Of a stretch of DNA of 7,904 nucleotides, positions 1 through 6,859 are shown piece after piece (the first letter of the stretch is position 1; every line of letters begins with the position of its first letter). The position numbers and the translations under genes were made by a program. The notes under the pieces are model-generated. The model searched no databases and had not been told where the DNA came from. It saw only the letters and a list, made by a program, of their open reading frames with translations. This stretch comes from Halobacteria archaeon (lineage in GTDB: Bacteria > Pseudomonadota > Gammaproteobacteria > UBA9214): NCBI GenBank assembly GCA_013041945.1, contig JABDRC010000032.1, forward strand, positions 1 through 7,904, given 5' to 3'.

Positions 1-293
1 TGATCACGGTGCTGGGTGTGGGCATGGCGGCACTGCCCGCCGGTATCATTGCCTCCGGTTTTACCACCGAGCTGGCGCGGCGCCGGGAAAGCTACGAGAT
101 GGCTGCGAAAAGAGTTCTGATGGATGGTGAGATAAACAGCGATGATCGCAGGCAGCTGGCTGAAAAACGTGAGCAGCTGGGCCTGGCTGCGGAAGACGCA
201 AAACAATTGCTGAAAAAAGCGGCACTGGACAGTGTTGTCACGACGCGGGGAGAGGCCAGGGTTTGCCCGCATTGCGGCAAGCCGATTGATTGA
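1..293 (+). CDS. Ion channel (voltage-gated K+ channel type), C-terminal fragment
   Basis: This is the 3' end of a gene cut by the left edge. The frame is open from base 3, giving 96 visible residues and a TGA stop at 291-293. The first 20 residues (ITVLGVGMAALPAGIIASGF) match the last pore-lining helix (S6) of six-helix potassium-type channels, which typically carries an ALPAG(I/L)xASGF ending. The selectivity filter and voltage sensor would lie outside the window. The tail after the helix is charged and helical. Around residues 39-72 it has an acidic 'MDGEINSDDRRQL' segment followed by a 'GLAAEDAKQLL' helix, reminiscent of TerB-like or short oligomerisation modules. It ends in CPHCGKPID, a single zinc-ribbon-like CxxC knuckle. 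The in-frame GTG at 9 and ATG at 24 lie inside the helix and are not credible starts. The channel identity rests on the S6 motif alone, so ion selectivity cannot be stated. Confidence 0.72.
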   Translation, partial: ITVLGVGMAALPAGIIASGFTTELARRRESYEMAAKRVLMDGEINSDDRRQLAEKREQLGLAAEDAKQLLKKAALDSVVTTRGEARVCPHCGKPID

Positions 294-329
294 TTAATCA
301 GCAATAGGCAAATATCGACCGCCACATAT
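294..329. other. Short convergent intergenic gap
   Basis: These 36 bases separate the stop codons of the channel gene (plus strand) and xfp (minus strand). The region is AT-rich. A 10-base perfect palindrome, TGATTAATCA at 291-300, overlaps the channel stop codon. I see no GC-rich stem followed by a T-run on either strand, so no intrinsic terminator can be assigned. Transcripts of the two genes may run into each other. Confidence 0.5.
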
Positions 330-2708
330 CTATTCCGGCCATTTCCATTCACGTATTTCTGGCAAGTCCTGCCCATGCCTGGCGATGTATTGCTTATGTT
401 CGATCAGTTTGTCCCGAACGAACTGCTTCAGGTAGGCAGCCTTGTAACCCAGCTTTGACACTCGGTCTACGACATCACCGACCAGGTGGTACCTGTCCAG
501 ATCGTTCAGCACGGCCATGTCAAACGGCGTCGTTGTCGTGCCTTCTTCCTTGTATCCGCGCACGTGCAGATTACGGTGGTTGGTGCGTCGGTAGGTGAGG
601 CGGTGTATCAGATACGGGTAGCCGTGGAAGGCAAAAATGATAGGTTTGTCGGTAGTAAAAAGTGTATCAAAATCCTTGTCGGTCAGTCCGTGAGGGTGTT
701 CCTCCCTGGGCTGCAGTGTCATCAGGTCTACAATGTTAATCACCCGTATCTTCAGTTCGGGAACATGTCGGTGTAGCAGGTCGACCGCCGCCAGGGTTTC
801 CAGCGTGGGCACATCACCGGCACAGGCCATGACCACATCCGGTTCGTCATTCCTGTCGTTGCTGGCCCATTCCCAGATACCGATACCGGCGCTGCAGTGC
901 TTGATCGCCGAATCCATATCCAGCCACTGGGGCTGGCTCTGTTTTCCGGCGACAATCACGTTAATGAAATCACGGCTGCGCAGGCATTTGTCGGTAATGT
1001 AAAGCAACGTGTTGGCGTCCGGAGCCAGGAACACCCGGATGATATCGGCTTTTTTGTTGATGACGAGATCGATAAACCCGGGGTCCTGGTGCGAAAATCC
1101 ATTATGATCCTGGCGCCATACATGCGAGGTCAGCAGGTAATTGAGGGAAGCGATCGGGCGCCGCCAGGTGATTTCCTTGCTGACCTTTATCCACTTGGCA
1201 TGCTGGTTGAACATCGAATCGATGATATGAATAAATGCCTCGTAGCATGAAAATAGCCCGTGTCTTCCAGTCAACAGATAGCCCTCCAGCCAGCCCTGAC
1301 AGGTGTGCTCGGAAAGTATTTCCATCACCCGGCCCTCCGGTGACAGATGATCATCTTCGGGCAGGGTCTCAGCCATCCATGTACGCCCGGTCACTTCGAA
1401 CAGTGCACTCAGTCTGTTGGAGGCGGTCTCATCGGGTCCCATGACGCGAAAGTTCTTGGCGTCCATGTTGCGCTTCATGATATCGCGCAGAAACTGTCCC
1501 ATGACGCGGGTCGATTCAGCAAAGGTGCTTCCAGGATGATCGACTTTTACCGCATAGTCGCGGTAATCGGGAAGCTTGAGGTTCCTCAGCAACTGCCCGC
1601 CATTGGCGTGCGGATTGGCGCCCATGCGACTGTCACCGGCCGGTGACAGCTCTCGGAGTTCCGTCTTCAGGCAACCCGCTTCATCGAACAGTTCATCGGG
1701 CCCGTAACTTTTCAGCCATGACTCGAGCAGATCCAGATGATCGGGGTTATCGACCATATCGGAAAACGGAACCTGATGGGAACGCCAGGAATCTTCGGTC
1801 TTTTTTCCATCAACCTCTTTGGGTCCTGTCCAGCCCTTGGGGCTGCGCAGTACAATCATCGGCCAGGCAGGGCGCTTCGACTCGGTACCGGATCGTGCTT
1901 CAGCCTGGATTGCCTTGATATCATGAATTACATCATCGAACACGGCTGCCATTTTCCTGTGCATATCGCCCGCCTCGGCACCTTCGACAAAATACGTTTT
2001 GTAACCGTAGCCAGTGAAAAGGCTTTCCAGTTCCTCTCGAGGGAGACGCGCAAGCACTGTCGGGTTTGCGATCTTGTAGCCGTTTAGATGCAGGATGGGT
2101 ATAACGGCACCATCGCGGGCGGGATTCAGGAACTTGTTCGAATGCCAGGCGGTAGCGAGGGGGCCTGTTTCCGCCTCGCCATCGCCGACGACGCAGCATA
2201 CGATGAGGTCGGGGTTATCGAACGCCGCACCGAATGCATGTGACAGCGCGTAACCCAGTTCTCCGCCTTCATGAATTGAGCCGGGTGTTTCCGCGGTAAC
2301 ATGGCTGCCGATGCCGCCCGGAAATGAAAACTGCTTGAACAGCTTTTTCATCCCGTCCTCGTCCATCGGAACGTTGGGATAGAATTCGCTGTAACTCCCT
2401 TCCAGCCAGGTGTTCGCAACCAGCGCGGGCCCGCCATGCCCGGGACCGGCAATGTAGATCATGTTCAGGTCAAATGCCTTGATGACCCGGTTGCAGTGTG
2501 CGTAAATAAAATTCAGTCCCGGCGTCGTGCCCCAATGCCCAAGCAGGCGCGGCTTGACATGCTCCTTCTTCAGCGGCTCGCGCAGCAACGGATTATCCAG
2601 CAGGTAGATCTGTCCGACCGACAGATAGTTTGCCGCGCGCCAGTAGGCGTCAATCCGCGTTAACTGCTCTTCGTTGATGGGGGTGTCCTGAGTCATTTCG
2701 ACTGACAT
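330..2708 (-). CDS. xfp: Xylulose-5-phosphate/fructose-6-phosphate phosphoketolase
   Basis: This thiamine-diphosphate enzyme splits xylulose 5-phosphate (and often fructose 6-phosphate) with inorganic phosphate, giving acetyl phosphate plus glyceraldehyde 3-phosphate (or erythrose 4-phosphate). It is cytoplasmic. Numbered from the chosen start, the 792 residues match the family's usual length of about 790-825. Visible family blocks are GHWGTTPG (57-64), GPGHGG (88-93), SIHEGGELGY (144-153), the ThDP/Mg site GDGEAETG (175-182) with HLNGYKIANP (207-216), SEHTC (466-470, which by analogy with transketolase should hold the cofactor-activating Glu467), GYLLTGRHG (476-484) and DHNGFSHQDPG (534-544). 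No key block is missing. An in-frame ATG at 2729 would add seven residues but has no Shine-Dalgarno. The ATG at 2706-2708 is preceded by GAGGA with a 7-base spacer, so it was chosen. The gene starts 50 bases after ackA, so the enzyme making acetyl phosphate and the one using it are probably cotranscribed. Dual or single substrate use cannot be read from the sequence. Confidence 0.97.
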   Translation of the reverse strand: MSVEMTQDTPINEEQLTRIDAYWRAANYLSVGQIYLLDNPLLREPLKKEHVKPRLLGHWGTTPGLNFIYAHCNRVIKAFDLNMIYIAGPGHGGPALVANTWLEGSYSEFYPNVPMDEDGMKKLFKQFSFPGGIGSHVTAETPGSIHEGGELGYALSHAFGAAFDNPDLIVCCVVGDGEAETGPLATAWHSNKFLNPARDGAVIPILHLNGYKIANPTVLARLPREELESLFTGYGYKTYFVEGAEAGDMHRKMAAVFDDVIHDIKAIQAEARSGTESKRPAWPMIVLRSPKGWTGPKEVDGKKTEDSWRSHQVPFSDMVDNPDHLDLLESWLKSYGPDELFDEAGCLKTELRELSPAGDSRMGANPHANGGQLLRNLKLPDYRDYAVKVDHPGSTFAESTRVMGQFLRDIMKRNMDAKNFRVMGPDETASNRLSALFEVTGRTWMAETLPEDDHLSPEGRVMEILSEHTCQGWLEGYLLTGRHGLFSCYEAFIHIIDSMFNQHAKWIKVSKEITWRRPIASLNYLLTSHVWRQDHNGFSHQDPGFIDLVINKKADIIRVFLAPDANTLLYITDKCLRSRDFINVIVAGKQSQPQWLDMDSAIKHCSAGIGIWEWASNDRNDEPDVVMACAGDVPTLETLAAVDLLHRHVPELKIRVINIVDLMTLQPREEHPHGLTDKDFDTLFTTDKPIIFAFHGYPYLIHRLTYRRTNHRNLHVRGYKEEGTTTTPFDMAVLNDLDRYHLVGDVVDRVSKLGYKAAYLKQFVRDKLIEHKQYIARHGQDLPEIREWKWPE

Positions 2709-2758
2709 GGCTTTATCCTCGTAAACCATAAAACATAGTCGTCAAGCAGTCTGCACCG

Positions 2759-3967
2759 TCAGGTTTTATGTGACCGCAACAGTATGGACGTCTGGCGCGC
2801 AATTTCCAGCTCTTCATTGGCCGGGATCACGACCACCTTTGCCCTGCTGGCATCGCTGCTGATGGCACCGGCTTTCCCGGTGCAGTCATTGTTCTTCTTG
2901 TGGTCCAGCGCTATACCCAGCACGGACAGCCTATCACATATGAGTTGGCGAACCACGGGATCGTTTTCACCAACGCCGCCGGTATATACCAGCGCATCCA
3001 GTCCACCGAGTACCGTCACATAGGCGCCGATGTATTTGGACACCCGGTAGCAGTAGATGTCGATGGCCAGACGAGCCCGCTCGTCTCCTGCATCTGCAAG
3101 CTTGTGCACTTCGCGTATGTCACTGCAACCGCAGAGCCCTTTCAGGCCGCTCTGATTGTTCAGCATGGTCTCGATTTCGTCGATGCCCATGCCTGCGGTC
3201 CTGGCGAGATAGAAGTGCAGCGACGGATCAAGATCTCCACAGCGCGACCCCATGACAAGCCCTTCGGTCGGTGTCATCCCCATCGAGGTATCGATGCACA
3301 AGCCCTTGTCAATAGCGCTCGCGCTGGCACCATTGCCGAGGTGGACTGTAATCAGCCGCAGTTTTTCCAGCGGTCGCTTGAGATAGCTCGCTGATGCGGC
3401 AGCCACATACCGGTGCGAGATGCCGTGAAAACCAAAGCGGCGAATATTGTGCTCCCGGTACAGTCGATCCGGTATCGCGTAACGATAGGCGCGCGCTGGT
3501 AATGACGCGAAGAAAGAAGTATCGAACACAGCAACCTGGCGTATGCCGGGGTAATTGCGCTGCGTCACTTTAATACCGCTCAGGCTCGGCGGGTTGTGCA
3601 GTGGTGCCAGAGGTATCGTCTTTTCCAGTACTTCCATGACACTGTCATCAATGATGACGGGCTGTTTAAAGCGTCCGCCACCATGAACGACACGGTGGGC
3701 GGCAGCGTGGAACGGGTATTCAGAACCGGCTTCGTTATCTCGCAGTCGGTCGAAAATCATCGACAGACCGGTTGCATGGTCGACTACCTGCCTGTGCTCG
3801 ATCTGCTCCTGTGCATCGGCAGAAGCGAAGTGGGCTCGGTCGACGAAAAGACTGTCGGATTCACCGATACGCTCGATCTTTCCCGAAAACAACGGGCTTT
3901 CATCCGCCATATCGAGTACACAATATTTGATCGAAGAGCTGCCCGAGTTCAATACCAATAAACGCAT
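2759..3967 (-). CDS. ackA: Acetate kinase
   Basis: It catalyses acetyl phosphate + ADP = acetate + ATP in the cytoplasm, and is a member of the ASKHA (acetate and sugar kinase/Hsp70/actin) fold. The 402 residues match the usual length of about 400. The ordered motifs are all intact: LVLNSGSSSIK (4-14, Asn7), HRVVHGG (91-97, Arg92), the FDTSFF acid (Asp149), FGFHGISH (178-185, His181), HLGNGAS (209-215), GSRCGDLDP (240-248, Arg242), TGGVGEN (329-335) and IPANEELEIA (381-390, metal-binding Glu386 by family comparison). The start at 3965-3967 gives the canonical MRLLVLNSGS N-terminus and has AGGA four to five bases upstream. A longer frame opens at a GTG at 4015 and would add 16 residues before the conserved strand, which is unlikely. 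The gene follows the ATPase by 48 bases and precedes xfp by 50. With xfp it forms the acetyl-phosphate-to-ATP branch. Its ribosome binding site may be held in a hairpin at 3969-4000. Confidence 0.97.
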   Translation of the reverse strand: MRLLVLNSGSSSIKYCVLDMADESPLFSGKIERIGESDSLFVDRAHFASADAQEQIEHRQVVDHATGLSMIFDRLRDNEAGSEYPFHAAAHRVVHGGGRFKQPVIIDDSVMEVLEKTIPLAPLHNPPSLSGIKVTQRNYPGIRQVAVFDTSFFASLPARAYRYAIPDRLYREHNIRRFGFHGISHRYVAAASASYLKRPLEKLRLITVHLGNGASASAIDKGLCIDTSMGMTPTEGLVMGSRCGDLDPSLHFYLARTAGMGIDEIETMLNNQSGLKGLCGCSDIREVHKLADAGDERARLAIDIYCYRVSKYIGAYVTVLGGLDALVYTGGVGENDPVVRQLICDRLSVLGIALDHKKNNDCTGKAGAISSDASRAKVVVIPANEELEIARQTSILLRSHKT

Positions 3968-3968
3968 C

Positions 3969-4000
3969 TGTTCCTGACTATGCGTTATAGATGAGGAACA
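3969..4000 (-). promoter_or_regulatory. Possible hairpin covering the ackA ribosome binding site
   Basis: Read on the minus strand, TGTTCCT (4000-3994) can pair with AGGAACA (3975-3969), a 7-base-pair stem. A second 4-base-pair stem lies inside it: CTAT (3990-3987) with ATAG (3981-3978), closing a 5-base loop. The inner stem is separated by a small 3/2 internal loop. The AGGA of the ackA Shine-Dalgarno sits in the downstream arm, and the ATG follows two bases after the stem. If the structure forms, translation of ackA would depend on its opening, for example by ribosomes finishing the ATPase just upstream (stop at 4016). The pairing is visible; the function is inference. Confidence 0.4.
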
Positions 4001-4015
4001 TACTGCCGCGAGCAC

Positions 4016-6733
4016 TCACTGGCGTCCCCGGCGTCCGGGTTTATAGTACTTTCGCAGCAGCATCTTCTCGAGTTCGACAAGTACAAGTACAGAGGACGCC
4101 ACGACGATGACGCGCAACCAGGCGTCGGTGCTCATGTCGCTTGTCGCGAACAGGGCCTGCATCGGCTCAAAATAGGTAAAGGCAAGCTGGACAATGATCA
4201 GCAGGCCGATCGCATAGAGCACGTAGCGGTTGCCGGAAAGCCCTTCGATGGTCAGTGCGGGTGCCAGCAGGTAGCGCGCACTGAACAGGTAGAAAATTTC
4301 AAACATGACCAGCGTATTCACGGCTACGGTGCGCGCGAGTTCGATCGAAGCGCCGTGTTCACGCTCCCACAGGAACAGGCCGAAGGTGCCGGCGACCAGG
4401 ATAAGCGATACAAAAATGATGCGCCAGACCAGCAGGCCGGACAGCAGGGGTTCCCTGGGATCGCGCGGCGGGCGTTTCATCACGTTCTGTTCGGGCGGTT
4501 CGAATGCCAGTGTCAGTGCTAACGTTACCGCGGTGATCATGTTGATCCACAGGATCTGCGCGGCGGTGATCGGCAGCATGCGTCCGAGCGCGATCGCGGC
4601 AATGATGGTCAGCGCCTCACCGCCGTTGGTCGGCAGGATGAACATGATCGATTTCTTCAGGTTGTCGTAAACCGCACGGCCTTCTTCGACGGCTTCGGCG
4701 ATGGAGGCGAAATTGTCATCAGCCAGCACCATTTCTGCGGCCTCCTTGGAAACCTCGGTGCCTTTGATGCCCATGGCGACGCCGACGTCGGCGCGCTTGA
4801 GCGCGGGCGCATCGTTGACGCCGTCACCGGTCATCGAGACAACTTCGCCGCTGGCCTGCAGCGCGGTCACCAGCAGCAGCTTCTGCTCCGGCGAGACCCG
4901 CGCAAAGATGTCGCAGCGCTGGACCACGTTTTTGAGTTCGGCTTCGTCGAGGCCTTCCAGTTCGGTTCCACGCATGACCGTGACACCGTCACCGATGCCC
5001 ATATGTGTGCCGATCGCTCGTGCGGTGACGGCGTGGTCACCGGTGATCATTTTCACGCGAATGCCGGCGGTTTGGCAGGTCTTCACGGCCTGGATGGCCT
5101 CCTCGCGCGGCGGGTCGATGATGCCGGCCACGCCGAGCAGCGAGAGCCCGCTTTCGACGTCGCTGAAAGACAGCACCTGCTGTTCCGCCGGCGCCGGCTT
5201 GAACGCAATCGCCAGCAGCCGCTGGCCGCGGCCGGCCATGTCATCCATACAGGCCTCCCAGTAGGCCTTGTCGAGCGGTACATCCTCGCCGCGCATGCGC
5301 TGGCGCTGGCACATCTCCAGCACGCGTTCCGGCGCACCCTTCAAATAGATGAAACCGTGACCGGCGTGGTCGTGGTGCAGCGTGGTCATGAAGCGGTGCT
5401 GCGACTCGAACGGGATCGCATCGGTACGCGGGTATTGGGTCTGGCTGTAGGCGTACTCGAGCCCGGCCTTCAGCGCCATGGTCAAAAGCGCGCCTTCGGT
5501 CGGATCGCCGTGCACCTGCCATTGCTCGCCGGACTGCGCCAGGCTGGCATCGTTGCACAGCAGGGCCGCCTGCGATACCTCGCGCAGCAGCGGGAAGGCC
5601 TCCGCGGTGATGTCGGTACCATCGAGACTGAACGCACCGTGGGGATCATAACCGCTGCCGCTGATTTCGCAAACGCCGGCCGCGGTGGCCAGGGTCTGCA
5701 CCATCATCTCGTTGCGCGTCAGTGTGCCGGTCTTGTCCGAGCAGATCACGGTGACCGATCCCAGGGTTTCCACCGCGGGCAGGCGGCGAATGATCGCGTT
5801 GCGTTTAGCCATGCGTTGTACGCCAATCGCGAGCGTGATGGTCATGATCGCAGGCAATCCTTCCGGGATGCCCGCGACCGCGAGGCCGACGGCCGCGAGG
5901 AACATTTCGTCGATGGCGTAGTCCTGCACAAACACGCCATAGACAAAGGTGGCGGATGCGATCACGCCGATCGCGATCGTGAGCCACCGGGCGAAGACCG
6001 CTATCTGGCGCAGCAGCGGCGTGGTCAGCACCTGCACGTGGCGCAGCATGCTGCTGATGCGCCCGATCTCGGTGAGGTCGCCGGTCGCAACCACCACGCC
6101 CTGGCCCTGGCCGTAGGTCACGAAAGTGCCCGAGTAGGCAATACACCTGCGGTCGCCGATAGCCGCGTTTTCGCTGAACGCTGAAACGCTTTTTTCCACC
6201 GGCACCGACTCACCCGTGAGCAGGGCCTCCTCGATGCGCAACTCTCTGGCCTTGAACAGACGCAGGTCGGCCGGCACCTTGTCGCCCGACTGGAGCAGGA
6301 TCACGTCACCGGGCACCAGCTGCTCGGCCGGCAGACTGATGAAGCTGTTGTCGCGCCTGACCATGGCCTGCTGCGAAAGCATGTTGCGGATCGCATCGAG
6401 CGCTTTTTCCGCCTTGCCTTCCTGTATAAATCCGATCATCGCGTTGATCACGACGACCCCGAGGATCACGCTGCTGTCCAGCCAGTGGCCAAGCAGTGCG
6501 GTGATCAGGCCGGAAGCAAGCAGGACATAGATCAGCACGTTGTGAAACTGGACCAGGAAACGCGCCAGCGGCCCTTTCTTCTTCGCTGGCCGCAGGCGGT
6601 TCGGGCCGTGCTGCTGCAGGCGGCGCTGCACTTCATCCGTTGTCAGGCCTTCCTGTGTCGACGCCAACCGCTGCAATACCTCATCCACCTGGGCACTGTG
6701 CCAGGGCTGTGTCGTTTGGTTGTCATTACTCAT
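4016..6733 (-). CDS. P-type cation-transporting ATPase (P2-like, CtpF-type)
   Basis: This inner-membrane pump couples ATP hydrolysis to cation transport, and its 905 residues are typical for P2-type pumps. In order it has an N-terminal cation-ATPase domain (about 10-80), M1-M2 (about 65-104), the actuator loop with TGES (173-176), M3-M4 with PEGLPA (290-295), the phosphorylation site DKTGT (333-337, Asp333), the nucleotide-binding KGAPE (465-469), DPPR (540-543), MITGDH (562-567), the hinge TGDGVNDAPAL (635-645), and M5-M10 (about 695-890). The tail is basic (KPGRRGRQ). The ion site by alignment with SERCA has Glu291 (M4), Asn703 and Glu706 (M5), Asn731 and Thr734 (M6), but Ala735 where SERCA has the Ca2+-binding Asp800. 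This makes Ca2+ uncertain; the NMITAV stretch resembles the CtpF-like branch as I remember it. The start at 6733 has AAGG seven bases upstream. It is probably the first gene of the operon with ackA and xfp. Sampled lines are markedly more GC-rich than its neighbours. Confidence 0.95.
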   Translation of the reverse strand: MSNDNQTTQPWHSAQVDEVLQRLASTQEGLTTDEVQRRLQQHGPNRLRPAKKKGPLARFLVQFHNVLIYVLLASGLITALLGHWLDSSVILGVVVINAMIGFIQEGKAEKALDAIRNMLSQQAMVRRDNSFISLPAEQLVPGDVILLQSGDKVPADLRLFKARELRIEEALLTGESVPVEKSVSAFSENAAIGDRRCIAYSGTFVTYGQGQGVVVATGDLTEIGRISSMLRHVQVLTTPLLRQIAVFARWLTIAIGVIASATFVYGVFVQDYAIDEMFLAAVGLAVAGIPEGLPAIMTITLAIGVQRMAKRNAIIRRLPAVETLGSVTVICSDKTGTLTRNEMMVQTLATAAGVCEISGSGYDPHGAFSLDGTDITAEAFPLLREVSQAALLCNDASLAQSGEQWQVHGDPTEGALLTMALKAGLEYAYSQTQYPRTDAIPFESQHRFMTTLHHDHAGHGFIYLKGAPERVLEMCQRQRMRGEDVPLDKAYWEACMDDMAGRGQRLLAIAFKPAPAEQQVLSFSDVESGLSLLGVAGIIDPPREEAIQAVKTCQTAGIRVKMITGDHAVTARAIGTHMGIGDGVTVMRGTELEGLDEAELKNVVQRCDIFARVSPEQKLLLVTALQASGEVVSMTGDGVNDAPALKRADVGVAMGIKGTEVSKEAAEMVLADDNFASIAEAVEEGRAVYDNLKKSIMFILPTNGGEALTIIAAIALGRMLPITAAQILWINMITAVTLALTLAFEPPEQNVMKRPPRDPREPLLSGLLVWRIIFVSLILVAGTFGLFLWEREHGASIELARTVAVNTLVMFEIFYLFSARYLLAPALTIEGLSGNRYVLYAIGLLIIVQLAFTYFEPMQALFATSDMSTDAWLRVIVVASSVLVLVELEKMLLRKYYKPGRRGRQ

Positions 6734-6859
6734 GTTAGAGCCTTTAAGTAATCAGTCGACGGGTCGAGAGCGGCAGCCATATGAATCTATAACTCTGGTG
6801 CAGCCTGGGCCGCACCAATGCCAAACAGTCTATCGTAGGGCGCTGATGTGCGCATGGGA
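6734..6859. other. Intergenic region ahead of the ATPase operon
   Basis: These 126 bases lie between the end of the DUF3124-like gene and the ATPase start. They contain the inverted repeat at 6796-6817 and a weak Shine-Dalgarno (AAGG) for the ATPase. On the minus strand a TATAGA hexamer follows the repeat, but I found no well-spaced -35 partner, so no promoter is assigned. No small gene with a ribosome binding site is apparent. Confidence 0.5.
6796..6817. repeat. 22-base inverted repeat (hairpin or operator)
   Basis: The outer arms TGGTGC (6796-6801) and GCACCA (6812-6817) are perfect complements. On the minus strand the stem continues through a G-U pair and two more G-C pairs to a 4-base CCAG loop, giving nine pairs in 22 bases. 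It lies 42 bases after the DUF3124-like stop codon and 62 bases before the ATPase start. No T-run follows on the minus strand, so it is not a standard intrinsic terminator. A 5' leader hairpin, an mRNA-end stabiliser or a repressor site are all possible. Confidence 0.55.

Noticed and set aside
291..300. Perfect palindrome TGATTAATCA at the end of the channel gene
   Set aside because: It is only ten bases, AT-rich and without a loop. It overlaps a run of GATT repeats at the stop codon and is likely chance rather than a terminator or binding site.
2713..2736. Seven-codon mini-ORF (MFYGLRG) just before xfp, ending five bases upstream of its start
   Set aside because: It has no Shine-Dalgarno of its own, and its codons overlap the xfp ribosome binding site. 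A chance ATG is the simpler explanation, though an upstream-ORF role cannot be excluded.
2900..3394. Plus-strand open frame of 164 codons opposite ackA
   Set aside because: It is entirely antisense to intact ackA motifs and shows no domain of its own.
3968..4015. N-terminal extension of ackA from a GTG at 4015
   Set aside because: The extension is not part of the acetate kinase fold, and the internal ATG at 3967 has both a Shine-Dalgarno and the canonical MxxLVLNSGS start.
5003..6184. Long plus-strand open frame of 393 codons opposite the ATPase
   Set aside because: The predicted protein is rich in Arg, His, Ala and Gly with no recognisable domain, and lies wholly antisense to a clearly conserved P-type ATPase. 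It is a by-product of the high-GC coding frame.
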